Shown here piece after piece: positions 35,882-48,500 of a DNA stretch of 64,000 nt; position 1 is the first letter of the stretch; each line of letters begins with the position of its first letter. The position numbers and the translations under genes are program-made. The DNA lies in NCBI RefSeq assembly GCF_019925205.1, contig NC_083566.1:12586001-12650000 (forward strand). The letters are read 5' to 3'. The DNA is from Metopolophium dirhodum (taxonomy: Eukaryota > Arthropoda > Insecta > Hemiptera > Aphididae). The notes beneath the pieces were generated by a model. The model worked only from the letters and a program-made list of their open reading frames with translations, ran no database searches and had not been told where the DNA came from.

Positions 35882-37289
35882 AGAGCAATAACCGATATTA
35901 TAAATAAAATACAACATAATATAATATACAATAGGGCATATAATATGAAATACCTATGTAAACTATAAAATAGTTTGATGTACCTAAAATATAATGGATT
36001 TGACATTTTAAAAATATTCATACAATTTTGGATGGTGAACAAACAACGAGAAATATAATTCCGGAAGATCTAAATTTAAATTATATGGTCCACTTCAATT
36101 TTAAAATATACCTACGCAGTACGCATTGTGCCTATATTACTTGTCGAATGAAGTTTTCTTCATTCAAAAACTTATTATCTGTCCGACGTCCGTCGCCTCT
36201 GCTTCCTGTTAGAAAAATGTAATAATAATTTAATTATTGTGTAATGCAATGTAACTATAGGTAACTATAACCTTACCTATACTTTTCAATCAATTATTTT
36301 AATATTTAATATCATGTTCATTTCATTTAATAATAAATACCAAGAATTGCATATACACAAGTCATTTAAAATTGACAATACCTATTGTTATACATTTTCG
36401 TTTATATATTAGGTAGGTAATAACGATTATTTTAAAATTAAAATGTTATGACTTATTTATGTAATTTATTTTATTTATTTTATCCATTTTTTCAAAGTAC
36501 AAATTCACTTATATCCTATCTCTAGTGATAGTTATTTATAATTACTTTCAAATGTTCAATAATAATGAATTATTATTAGGTATTAATAATATCTAACAAT
36601 GGCTCAAGGGAACTATGCCACTGAGTATCCTATGTCAAGATGGACGAAATGAAACAACGCCCGAATCGCCGGTTTCCGTATCCTGTCCTACATTTTATAG
36701 CTAAAAAATACAAATATTTAATTAAATTAAGTATGACAATTCTGCGTGGTCTTTATTATGAATAGTTTTAAAAGCACGCAAACAATACTGGGTGTGGTTA
36801 TCATGAAAATAATAAATCGGTGTTTTTAGTAATAGTAAATATTATATACTGAGTGAATCGAGGAAATGAGGATTTATATTGCTTCAGTATAGCATACATC
36901 AAATAAAAATGATAAATAATATATTTGCTATATATATATATATATTTGTGAAAAATTTACATTTATATTTGTGTGGTTTTTATGTGTGTAAAATTAGCCA
37001 CTAGATCATTTTGTCCTAATTACACCAGATAAATTTATTTATTTATTTATTTATTTATTTAATAGCTTAATTTGCAAGTTATTGTAAGTACCTACTAAGT
37101 TGGTTGCTCTGGGAAATTTGGTCCCTCTCAGTAATTAATAATTATCGTTTTTAATCGATGAACTTACAAATTCCAAAAACCAATTTATTATACTAGGTTA
37201 TACATTTTAGCTCTACAATTTACAACTTGTTCAACAGAAACTGTAAAAATATATTATTATACTGGGTAATTCACCAACCATGCATATCC

Positions 37290-37800
37290 TTTTTTTTATT
37301 TTTAAATAATACAAATACCTACTATTAAAATCTAATTTTTGGAATTTTTAAATACTTATACTTATAGACCATATTTTAAATTCTTGAGACTATTTCTTGT
37401 ACTACTTAATAAGCGTCCTGTGGAGATACAAACTTATGTTTTTCATATGAAAACCCCCCCTTTTCAACCTTAAATTATTCAGTGGATAGTTTATCTGAAA
37501 AATTTGACGTAGCAGAATCAAAATTCGTATGAGTAATTTTTGAGTTATTTCACTTTGTGTTCTAAAGATGAAAGGTCCATGGTAATGGATTTAATAGATA
37601 TGAAGGCTTGGGTGATTTGAAAATTTTAATCATTTATATTAATCTATCAACATTATTACATAAATAATTTGTAAAAATGGACCAAGTATAATAAATATTA
37701 AGTAATTTCAATATTACGTCTATTTTATATTTTTTTTATACCATGGTGCATTTTAGAGGACTTTATTATCCTTAGTACAAACATTTTAATAATTAATAAA
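37290..37800. repeat. diverged repeat shared with the 33790 hAT-like element
   Basis: Segments such as TCTAATTTTTGGAATTTTTA and ATTATCCTTAGTACAAACAT resemble 35410-35540. Related but old. Confidence 0.45.
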
Positions 37801-37959
37801 CTGCAATGTGTTGATTATAATTTGTAACATAAGTTTTTTGGAAATGGATTGAACAGTTAGGTATGTTATGTAGGTCTACCGAACAGGAATTTCAATCGAT
37901 TGCTTTAAAGTTGATAGGCATATGCCAGTAGGGTTAAAATAATATTTTTTTTAATGTTT

Positions 37960-38460
37960 AGATTCTGGACGGAGCAATGAATGTAATGATTTTACAATGA
38001 TGTGTGTGTGTTTTTTTTTATGTATAAGTACAAGATTTATCGAAGAAATAATGTATCGATTTTCAACTTTATTACTTACCTATGTTTAATGGTAGGAAAG
38101 AGTGAATCTAGTCGGTTCTTTTGGGAAATAAAAATTAAAACTTCCTAGACTTCTCGAAATAATTGGGTAAAATGGGAATTCTTACGCGATAACTATATAG
38201 TTTTCGACAAAATCTTTTTTCTTATTTTGTTGTAATTCAAAAACGAGTAACTGTAGGTATCTATCTTATACCTATAGTATACACTCGACATTTTTACCAA
38301 ATGTTAATGTTTGCATTTTCATACCATTGTATAATTTTCAAAATATTTTCATCCTTTTTGAGCTGTATTAGATGCACTAGCCGTACATTTGAAATTTTAG
38401 ATTTTTATTTTTCTATTAATATCGATAAAACATTTTTACCTGGTCAAATTAGTTCGAACA
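37960..38460 (-). repeat. inverted copy of the main interspersed repeat
   Basis: GATTCTGGACGGAGCAATGAATG begins the complement of the family 3' end, followed by the complement of the GAAAATCGATACAT, TAGATTCACTCTTTCC and AAACGAG blocks. Confidence 0.6.
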
Positions 38461-39842
38461 TTTGATATGAGGTTTCTCGTTAGTAGTTTTTACCATACGC
38501 AATGACATTTCCAAAATAAAGATATTAATTTAAAACTATTGCATATGTATAGTTTATATCATATTACAATAATAGGTAATAATATAAATCACTATAACAA
38601 TTATTATTATTAGCAATATAAATATACGATTAGATAATAATATACTTGGTACTATAATATAGGCCAAAACCTAAAACGGCCTACGGACCGTCTCCATTTA
38701 TAATAGTTTTTCGTACAAACAACGATTTATCATTTAATTAAAATTTAACGCATCCATTACAGTGCCTTTCTGTATGACTCTCAATGACGAGGCACTAGGT
38801 ACATTCGATCCATCTGTACAACAGAACGGTTTCTTACTTTCCCCCTTTTTTATCTTTATATTAGAATTTATCATTTGAAAATATCATCATTTTTCGCAAT
38901 TATTACTGTAACTCTAATGACTAATGAGTTCTCTTTAACAAGTTTTGTAAATAATAATTATTATCATCATCTAAGTCAGTATTCAGAAGTTTGTTATTTT
39001 TAAGTATATTTTGTTTGTGAAATCTTTAGATAACTTTTCTTTCATGGCATCCTTCTTTTCGTGCTGACGAAAGAAAGTAATTATGTCCGTCTAGTTCTAT
39101 AGTAGATACGTTATATTATATACTCTCTTAGATCTTATACATGATTGCAGTTTTCTTAAACGTCAGAGAATTTTACCATGCCATTGAGAAAATTCAAAAA
39201 ATATTGACTAAAGGCGAGTTTTAATTAGAATTTACTTTTATCTTTATTTTTGTTTAAAAATAAAAAAACATTTATTAAAACTATGAAGATTTTAATTAAA
39301 AGTTAAAGCTAAATCCTTAATATAATATTTAGACAGTTATAATAACTTTAATAAAAATTCTTGTTATACCGATTTATCTATAACTATTAAATAACTATTA
39401 ACTTATAATGATACTAATTTGTATCGGACTTCTTATAATATATCTGTGTACCTATATGATATATTATTATTAATATATACATTATCTTTATAAATAAATT
39501 TCTAACAGTCTAACCCAAGGATCCAAACTCTGAAACTACAATCAATTTAATACATTTTAATTTAATTTTCAATCTACGAATTTAATTTGTAATTTAATTT
39601 ACAACACAAATAATATTATCATTGCGTAAATAGAGTGTCGAGGTATACTACAGGTACCGACTTCCTATTTTTTAGATGGACTACTAAAGTAAAAGGGCGA
39701 AGATCATAAAACAATAAAAATTATTTTTTTTATGAAGAATTGCTAGATGACTAGTGAACAGATTAAGGTTAGCAGCAGTAAAAATAGTGTATATTAAATA
39801 ATCTTTTTTAGTTTATTATTGTATTATTATGATGAGTTATGA

Positions 39843-40420
39843 CTAAAGACCGGATTTATATTCTCTTAAAATACCTTAAATATGATGCTAATATTCTCGA
39901 AAAAACCTTAAAATATTCTCATTATATTCTCTTAAAAATTTAAAAAATATGCTAAATTATGCAAAATATAAAAAAAAAAGCAAAAATATGCAAAAATAAT
40001 CAATAAACATCATTATATTTACTTTAATATGCATTTAAATTTTTTTTTTTTTTTCAATTTTATTTTAATAGTGAGTTAATTATTTGGTATTTAAAGTTTC
40101 GTATTCTAATGGAATATTATTACACTTTAGTAAGAGTTGGAAATAATAAAATAAAAAATTGTAAATGTTCAAAAAAATTTTTACTGGGTACCGTAATATT
40201 AAAATTAAAAATAAATACAAATTTTTTCTCACAATTTACGAAATATTCCAAAATATGCTAAATTAGTTAAATATTCTCTAACCCATAAAATATTCTCAAA
40301 TATGCAAAAAAAACATTTTTCTATGCATTCAGAATTGAACAAATCATCCACATTTTTTACTCTCATAAGACTGCATAGACCCAGTAACGATATGTAAAAA
40401 CATATAAATCCGGTCTTTAG
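39843..40420. mobile_element. hAT-like element with perfect 19-bp inverted ends, 578 bp
   Basis: CTAAAGACCGGATTTATAT and its exact complement bound the element. TTATGA flanks both ends (or an 8-bp AGTTATGA if the end is set two bases inward). Inside, ATATTCTC occurs about six times and ATATGC/TATGCAAA several times, clustered near both ends. No coding frame. Confidence 0.8.
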
Positions 40421-40429
40421 TTATGAGTG

Positions 40430-42030
40430 TTATGACTATATACGAATAAGGAATATAATTATGCAATTTAAATAAATAATTAAGAAATAGAATATGTTTA
40501 ATATTTCACGTTTAATAATATTTCTCATTGAATACTAATATTCATATACCGATATACCCAAAAATTTATATTTTTTAATGCGACTACAATATCTGGTATA
40601 CTTTAAAAATATTTCATTTTGTTCAACACACTTAAATTATTGAATTATTTGTTTTTAAATTGTTTCCTCCCTATATTTCTGATATTAAAATATCTATTGT
40701 GTATGTATAGTGTATACATATATTTATTTACGAATACTAGAAGAAAAGGCCAACGTGTAAAAAAAATTAAGTCTAAAAATAATTGTAAGAGGGGGTATAG
40801 ACGGTATTGTAAACATGGCACAGACAACACAAATGTTATAAACTTTTAATAATATAAAACATATCTGATATCATTCATAATATAATGTGACAGTATTTAG
40901 GTATATGACAGTATATTATTATGGCAGTATTTAGGATTTAGCCAAAGCTCCAGTGCGCGCAGATAATATGCTTGCAGTGTGTAGGACACGAGTGATACCG
41001 TCGAAACCCGTTCGGCTACTTTAGCTTAAGGTTGATTCTTTTAACAGTAAACACTCTTTATCTGAAAAAAATATAATGTTTCGAAAATATTTTTTTGCCT
41101 GATCTAATTTCATTACAACATTTTGTAACTGTCAAAATGTTGTTTTAATAATAGAAATTAAACAGACAAATCAAATTTTTATCGAGTAGGTATCGTCAAA
41201 TATTTTTTTAATATTTAGTAATATAACCAAGACTTGTTTCTTGAACTTGGAAGATTTAAAAAAAAAAGTCATTATAAGTGGATAATATAATATGCTCTTA
41301 AAAACATTTATTTAATCTTAATTAGTATGTAGCTAATAAAAACTGAAATATTATGTAAATAAATTTAGTTTTTAAATTATCCTAGGAATAATTCATAAAT
41401 TTTCGCAATAATAATTTATTTGAGGCAATAATCCGCACTACACCAACGTGACATGATAGGCTCAAGCTGCAAATTTAAATTAGACGTTTAATTTTTTTAA
41501 ATTATCCCGGTTTGGTGATTTTTAGAATGTTTTTTGTGATTAGAAATTATTTTTTTCACAGTTTTAAATTTCCGTTTATTTTCCGCTTCTCAATGAACAC
41601 CATTTCAACCAACGCACATAGTTTTATCAATCATTTTAGAATAGAACATACCTAATGAGTAATGATTATTAAGCATTAGCTACTTTTATATGGAACTGTG
41701 GCATCGAATGTAAAAAATACAAAACACTGTCGTGTTGAACACCAATAATTCTTTGCTTCGAATTTTCAATTAATTTACTAATGACCCAATAATTTGCTTT
41801 TTATAACAGTTCTCAATGTACCAATTATTGTTCACCAGGACAATATACCCCAAGCAGTGGCGGTCAAATGATTTTGTCATGGGGAGGGATATGGCTAATT
41901 TTTTAACATAATGCATATAATGCATATTATGCATTATTTTATCATTAAAATTATACTTTATGGTCATGTCTAATATCAATCTATAAAATTATGGTAAATA
42001 CAAACTTTATTTATTACTTAGGTATACAGA
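40430..42030. other. intergenic AT-rich stretch
   Basis: No gene recognised. An open frame at 40619-40849 is low-complexity. A CAGTGGCGGTC hAT-type end at about 41855 has no partner I could place. Confidence 0.4.
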
Positions 42031-42031
42031 C

Positions 42032-42735
42032 TCGAGGACATTCCCCCCCCATTTTTTTTTAATGTTTCTATTTAATAATAATATAAATATAAATATATGA
42101 AATTATTATTTTGCCTGATGTCTAACATTTTAAAATATTTTCATAAATATAATAAATTAATAATTATAGATGTATATTTTTGAACAACTGAACTACTTGA
42201 ATCAAATTCAAAAGCAATTATTAAATTGTTAAATATCCAAACTGGTATAGTCTTAACAAAAAAATATGACCAAAGGCTAAAAAATATGTATTTAGAAATA
42301 ACAAAAGAATTAGTAATCAAATGTTTTTTACAAAATGTATCATTTTTTATGCCGGAATTTTTAGCTATTTTTATTAATTATTAATTATATTTTATTGTAT
42401 GCTTATTTTTTTTTTTAATTTTAATTTTTAAAGTAGTTCAGTGGATCGCGAATATATAGATTTATAATCCATTATATTTATGAAAAAAAAATGTTTATAA
42501 TAATATTATATATTTTTATATTTAAAAAAAAAAAATAATTTCATACTAAATAATAAATAATATTGTATTATTAAACTCAATATTATTATTTATTAGTCAA
42601 TAATAAACTTAAAAAAAAAAAATGGGGGGAAAATGTCCGCATCAAAAATATATCGGGGGGAAATGTTTAAAAGTCCTTCTAGACCGAAAACAGTCGGGGG
42701 AAAATCTCCGGGGGGGAAATGTCCATATACCATAC
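42032..42735. mobile_element. MITE-like element with GGACATT-poly-C ends and repeated GGGGGAAATGTCC motif
   Basis: GGACATTCCCCCCCCATTTTT at the left pairs with AAAAATGGGGGGAAAATGTCC at about 42610-42634. The right side then repeats GGGGGAAAATGTCC-like units to 42732. The outer border is uncertain. Confidence 0.5.
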
Positions 42736-43129
42736 AGACTTTATAAATATATTATAGTATTAACTATTTTTTTATTATATTAGTAGATCTATTTTTTTGT
42801 TTTTTTTTTGCTAATTCGTCCAGTACTTTGTTGGATGTTATCTTTATAACCCCACGATGAAGAGCCATAGTAAAAATATTACCACTAAGTCCACAACTTG
42901 ATTTTCTGTAACGATATTAGTGATCTTACTTATTTTTTCATCCACCGAGCGTTTAGAAGTAGAGCAACTTGCATCAAAATATCGTCTTCTCTTTTGGAAT
43001 AATGCGGCGTATACTAAAAAAATCTTTTTTTTCGTAAATACTGACCCACAAATTTGATGTACCTAAAAATCTACTGTTTACGCACGAGTGTAATACGTTA
43101 AAAATCGAAAGTGTCTGTTTAATACCTAC

Positions 43130-44084
43130 CAGTGTTGGGAAGGAACGCGTTCCTTGAGGAACGCGTTCCTGGAACGCGTTCCTTTTATAGGAACGAAGCT
43201 CGGAACGCGTTCAATTTAAAATATAGGAACGAGGAACGGGAACGAGTTCCTATTTTGAAGGAACTTGAACGAAAATTTCCGTTCCTCAAATAATGAAAAA
43301 ATTTTAACACGTTGAGTGCCACAGTATATTTTATGAAGCGCATATAGTGTGTTTCCGCGCCAAAACTGAGCCGCGACGCCGTCGGTCGACTACGTGTCGT
43401 GTTCCGGGTCGTTTCCGGTTCCGCGCGCCAAATTAGTTCTTCTCAAACAAAACAAAATGTCAGTATAAAAATATTTTTTCAAATAAATTGAATTAAAAAA
43501 AATAACAGATTGTTGTATCATACTATGTCCTATACTCCTATGGGCTATAAGCCTATAACCTATAGCATGTCTCTATGTGTGGTGTATCGTGTATAGTACA
43601 CACTATACACTGTATACTATACTACTATAGTAATATAAATGTATAATATTATGCAATTATGCAATATGAATGTATATATATAAAGTTTCAAGTCTACGCT
43701 ATACAACTTTTGAATTATAACAAAAAAAATCTAAGACAAATCATTTTTGTTAAAAATCGGTGCTCCTAGAAAGGAGTGAGTTAACCGATTTCAGTGGTGG
43801 TCAATGGTGTTTTTTGCGAAAAATTTTTAAGTCAGAAATAATCGGTTAACTCTCTCGGTTCGATTATTTCTGACTTAAAAATTGTTCGCAAAATACACCA
43901 TTGACCACCACTCAAATTGCAAAAAAAGGAACATGAAGGAACGGGAACGCGTTCCTTTTTAAAAAGGAACGGGAACGCGTTCTTTTTTCGGGACAGGAAA
44001 GAGGAACGGGAACGAGTTCCTTTCTTACAGTAGGAACGAGGAACGGGAACGAGTTCCTTTTTAAAAGGAACTTTCCCAACACTG
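43130..44084. mobile_element. hAT-like element, 955 bp, with GGAACGCGTTCC palindrome arrays at both ends
   Basis: Ends CAGTGTTGGGAA and TTCCCAACACTG. The target ATACCTAC is repeated exactly at 43122-43129 and 44085-44092. Both subterminal regions carry many copies of GGAACG(C/A)GTTCC. Near the right end lies an internal hairpin (43790-43914). No transposase. The minus strand is open over 43832-44095 but only reads through the repeats. Confidence 0.85.
43790..43914. repeat. long hairpin nested in the 43130 element
   Basis: Two arms of about 52-55 bp, starting AGTGGTGGTCAATGGTG and ending CACCATTGACCACCACT, with about a 16-bp loop and few mismatches. Confidence 0.75.
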
Positions 44085-44639
44085 ATACCTACCATATTAT
44101 AATTGAGTAATTTCCCGTTTTCAATAGACGAAACGAAAAAAACGCGTTAATGTCGAAAACCCTCAAATCTATTAATATACACGTACGCGTGCAATGAAAA
44201 AGAAATTTTCTAGGAGATTGAACATTTTTTTTTTTATTTCACCCGTGTACACAGTCATCATAGGCCTATTATAAACTTTACTATTCCCGCACTTGGTCTA
44301 TCGCCATATTAATAAACATAATGATATGAGCGATCGGTATAAACTTTTTGTGGGCTTCGACGAACGCAGACACTCGTCACAGAAAACGAAAACTCAGCTG
44401 CGGCTGACCGATTCGGCGTGTATAGTATTATATTATGTGCAGTTTCAGACGAGAAGGGTGCGCGTAATGGTATAATATATATCATGTATATTACTGCGTA
44501 CGAGTCGCGTCCACCAATCTCTCTCAATGTCTCTCCCTCTCGCGGCAAAGTCGTTTTTATTTTTACGTCCACCGCGTCGTCGTAAATAAATAAATAATAA
44601 TAAAAATAATCATAATAATATGTACCATTATACGACGTC

Positions 44640-45560
44640 ATCCCCGTCGGGGATTACACGCCGAGAGTCACCCACACCCCCACGGGGGAGCAGATGAGAA
44701 ATGCAGCGCGCTCACGTACAAGCGCTGCGGCGGAACACCGTCGCGGCGGGACGTGATGCATATACGACTGCAACAAGCGAAGTGGGGGGGGGGGGGGGTG
44801 GCGCGTGTATAATACTTTCAATATCGCCTCCAGTCCGCTTAAAACGCAGCGTACGCCGCGGCCGACATCATTACGGTGACGCTGACGACTGCAAGCAGCG
44901 AGCGGTGATCGGTTATCGCGTCTCACTGTCTCAGTCAGTGCCCGTACGGTTGTCGCGGTTGTCGTGTTGAGTGCGTGTGCGCACGATATAGCAAAACGAC
45001 AGTACCACTGTTGCAATTATTGTTGTTGCTATACTTATTAATTATTACCATATACCGTGCACAGGTTGCGGGCTTGCGGCCGCGGATCGCACGTGCGCCG
45101 CGCCGAAATAATATTATTATCATCGACGGCCACGCTCGTCTGGAAACTATTTAGTGCAGTGAGCGCGCGTGCGCTTTCGCGTCCCACGTGTCTGCACGCG
45201 GCTTGCACGACACGATCACAACACTATTGACCTTTGCCCGTTCACCGGCCCCTCCATTTCTCCCGCGCGCGGCGCCTCCCCCGCAGAAGCAGCAGCAGTG
45301 GCACTACGAAGCGTTTTGAACACGACTGCGACGCGTCAGTAAAGCGCGCGCGTGGTGCGTGTACTGCGGGCAGTGCGATATACGTTTCGTCGGCAACCAA
45401 CGTTCGTCAAGCGGTTTTACGATTTTTGGATATTAATTGTATAACTTATGGTTGTTGTTATTATTACGATTAATTGATGTCATCATAATTCGTAATACCG
45501 ACGGCGTCACCGGACCATTTTATTGTATTTTCCCCGAACACCGTATTAAAGTCGCCCAAT
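44640..45560. promoter_or_regulatory. second CpG-rich island: probable promoter
   Basis: A sharply bounded GC/CpG-rich block with GCGCGC, GCGGCCGCGG and CACGTG motifs and a run of 13 G at about 44785. No conserved coding frame was recognised on either strand. The nearest gene needing an upstream non-coding exon is the rhomboid-type gene at 60 kb on the + strand, so this may be its promoter across a roughly 15-kb intron. A divergent or non-coding transcript is equally possible. At 45165-45174 GCGCGTGCGC matches, on the minus strand, the core of the NRF-1 consensus. Confidence 0.5.
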
Positions 45561-48500
45561 AAGGAACACACGGATTTTGAGTGCTGGCGTTCACGTTCTT
45601 CCACTTACTACAACAATATTATATTATTTAATATTATAATATTATTTAGTAAGCTGTCGTCTCTGCTTCGGATCGGGCCAGCGGGTAAACTTCACCGTAC
45701 ATACTAAAATTATAATATTATCGTTTCCTTCCGCTTTCCACACTCCCACGTTACAAAATATTATCAAATTAATAATATTCCATTGGCGAGCGTTCCATAA
45801 TTAAATGATAAAGTAGAAATGTTCTTCTTCTTCTTCTTCCTTGGATTTATTGTGCCCTTAAGACCTTCCCATCTCACAATAATACAATAATGAAAATATT
45901 TTGCGTTCCATACAGAGTTTTTCGAGTAGTCTTTCAACTTATTTCTGTGACAACTTCACACCGACAACTATTAAATTTCACAAAAAAACAAAATATGCCA
46001 TTAATATTATGCTCGTTAAATTTAAAATATTATTTTATCAATCGCTATAAAAAGCCACTACATTATCGCCAATGTGCCAATACTGCAGCCATAAATTATA
46101 TGGAATGCCTGCAAATCACGATTTTGTACGAAAGGATAGAAGATGGTTAAGAATCGTAAATATTTTCTGTTTATATTATATATTTTAGCCATTACGTCTT
46201 TTTTTAGATTCTGAACGAATTAATGATGTATATATATTTTTTTTTAATTACATACTCTACACAAATTAGAACTAATGATGACTATGAAATATATCACTAC
46301 ACTGGGGCAGTTGAGATGTGCTGCTTCTAAAGAAATATTCAGTTACACGATGCCATGCCGCCCCCCCCCCCCCCACCACCACTGAAAACTAAATTCAGCC
46401 ACGGTTCTCTGCAACTTTTATAATACATATATACATATTATATAAAGCGTTTTCCATTTGTAGACTGTATAACCTAACCTCACTACCACTTCTATATTGT
46501 CATATTTTGCATTAAGATTATGGCCATGTCAATATATATATATATATATATTAGTGTTATCGTGCAAAAGTTTCCGATTTGGTTTTTTTTACGATGGATC
46601 GTGGTGATTTTAAAGCGAATAAAAAATGCGATTTCGTCGATTTTGGCGGTCGTGGTTTTTTCCTTATTCCGTTATTTGATTAATAGCGCACTAGCTGGAG
46701 GCGTTGACAACTATCCATACCTTTTTCATCTTAAATCATTTACTTTAAGACAGTATAATATACTGTTTATAGCCATTAACTTTTCATAATTATTTATTAC
46801 TGCGTTGTCATAGTGTATACCTACCAAATCAAAAACACGAGAAATGGGAACATTATTTCTATCATTTTTTACTTACAAAACGCGTGACACACAATTTATT
46901 AAAATAATAAGTTTTTATTAGGCAAGTGTATAAAATTTTTCATTTCTGGTAATATCGTCTGTTTAAATAATTACATTCACTTAATGATTGTCGTGTTGTA
47001 GCAGCCATCATGATCAGCGCAGCCCACGCAAGAAAGTTTGATTGAACGTATTATAGCCCTTAAAAAGTTGAAAATATTTCTATACCTATTATATTTTTGT
47101 AACTTGTTTTTTATAATATATTATATACAATTGAATCATTTATTTACATTTAATTGATGATTTTTTTTTCTTCAAACAATTTTCTAATTTAAATTGTATT
47201 GAAAAAATATAGGTAGGTACTTTTGAAAATCTACGAATTTTTTTAATTCGCTTGAGTAGTTTGTGGTTTTCTTAATAATTAACTTTAACATCATGTGTAC
47301 AAATTTTTCGTAAACGTCGATTTGATAATTTGTAATGGCTATAATTAATGAGCAATAATTTAAATTTTAAAATCACATAATAACAAACTTGTAATATAAT
47401 ATGTAATATATAGAGATTAAAATAATATTATTATACAATACTATATATTGCTATGCAAGTATTTAAAATACTTATATGTTCATAATAATAAATAAACTTT
47501 GGCATCATGGAAATATTGACTAAAACTTAAATTAAGCAAATATGAGTCGTTTTATTATGTTTTTACTATTTAGGTACATTTGTTAAATTCGTATTTTATG
47601 CCAAGGCTTGTATGGCAACAAGCCACCCTTTGGTTATAAAACATTTTATATGTACGCTAAACGATTATTCTTTTGCAAATAGATTATGTCCTTCGAATGA
47701 ATATTTATAATTGAATCTATATAATACTATGTGGCATGAGTAGTGTAAATAATTAATAAATATAAATAATGAAGTGCCACGAAAAAGTAGATTATGTTTA
47801 TATTTTTTTACTCTGATTTCTAAATGATATTTTTAAAACGAAACGTTTAAAATTTAAAAACGCTTCTACGGCCATGTTGCCCTTGAACACAATACATATA
47901 AAACGGTATTGTTTGTATCAATTAGAGTTAACCCTTAATTAACTGCAGAATAGTTAAATCGATACCACGACGTAACACTTATAAATTTTAATATTGATAA
48001 TTGGATATCTACCTAGTTATATAGTAATATTATATTGTACAAACAGTTTTTATGAAATTTCTTCCATTAACTCCCGTGAGTGATCTAACTGACAGGTTAA
48101 GAAGTTAACAGTAATAATATTGTCTAAAATAAAATTGTTGTTGGTTTAATAGAGCGATACCAATGTGCCATGTCCTTAACACCGTGTGACCGAGCGATAG
48201 ATTGAAAGTGAAATGGAAGGGGTATGAAAGGGGGATAACAATAAAGTCACTCTCTGAATAGTCAATGATTTTTTTACACATCGCGCATACAACTATTTGT
48301 AAGCCGTGAATGTGAAATGTAAAATGCGGTCACCCTCTCTTGTTTATCGGACAGGATGCAATCACCCAAAAGTAGTACATTACGTGCCGCGGCAAGCTCT
48401 CGTTTGATCGTGAATTCGGGAATTCATCTATATGCTGGTTCGAGTCTAATCAAAAAGACGAATAAGCAGTACAGCTTGTACAAAATTCAAAAGACTTTAA

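Larger units (their letters stand above)
35890..39842. other. intergenic AT-rich stretch
   Basis: No gene recognised. Simple repeats include a TA tract near 36930-36945 and ATTT-type repeats at about 37029-37061; repeats at 37290-37800 and 37960-38460 are listed separately. Confidence 0.5.

Noticed and set aside
42830..43020. Possible minus-strand coding relic with serine/lysine-rich segment
   Set aside because: Interrupted by stops, without recognisable motif or splice sites.
43832..44095. 87-codon minus-strand frame rich in Lys/Arg/Pro
   Set aside because: It only translates the repeated GGAACG(C/A)GTTCC units of the hAT-like element.
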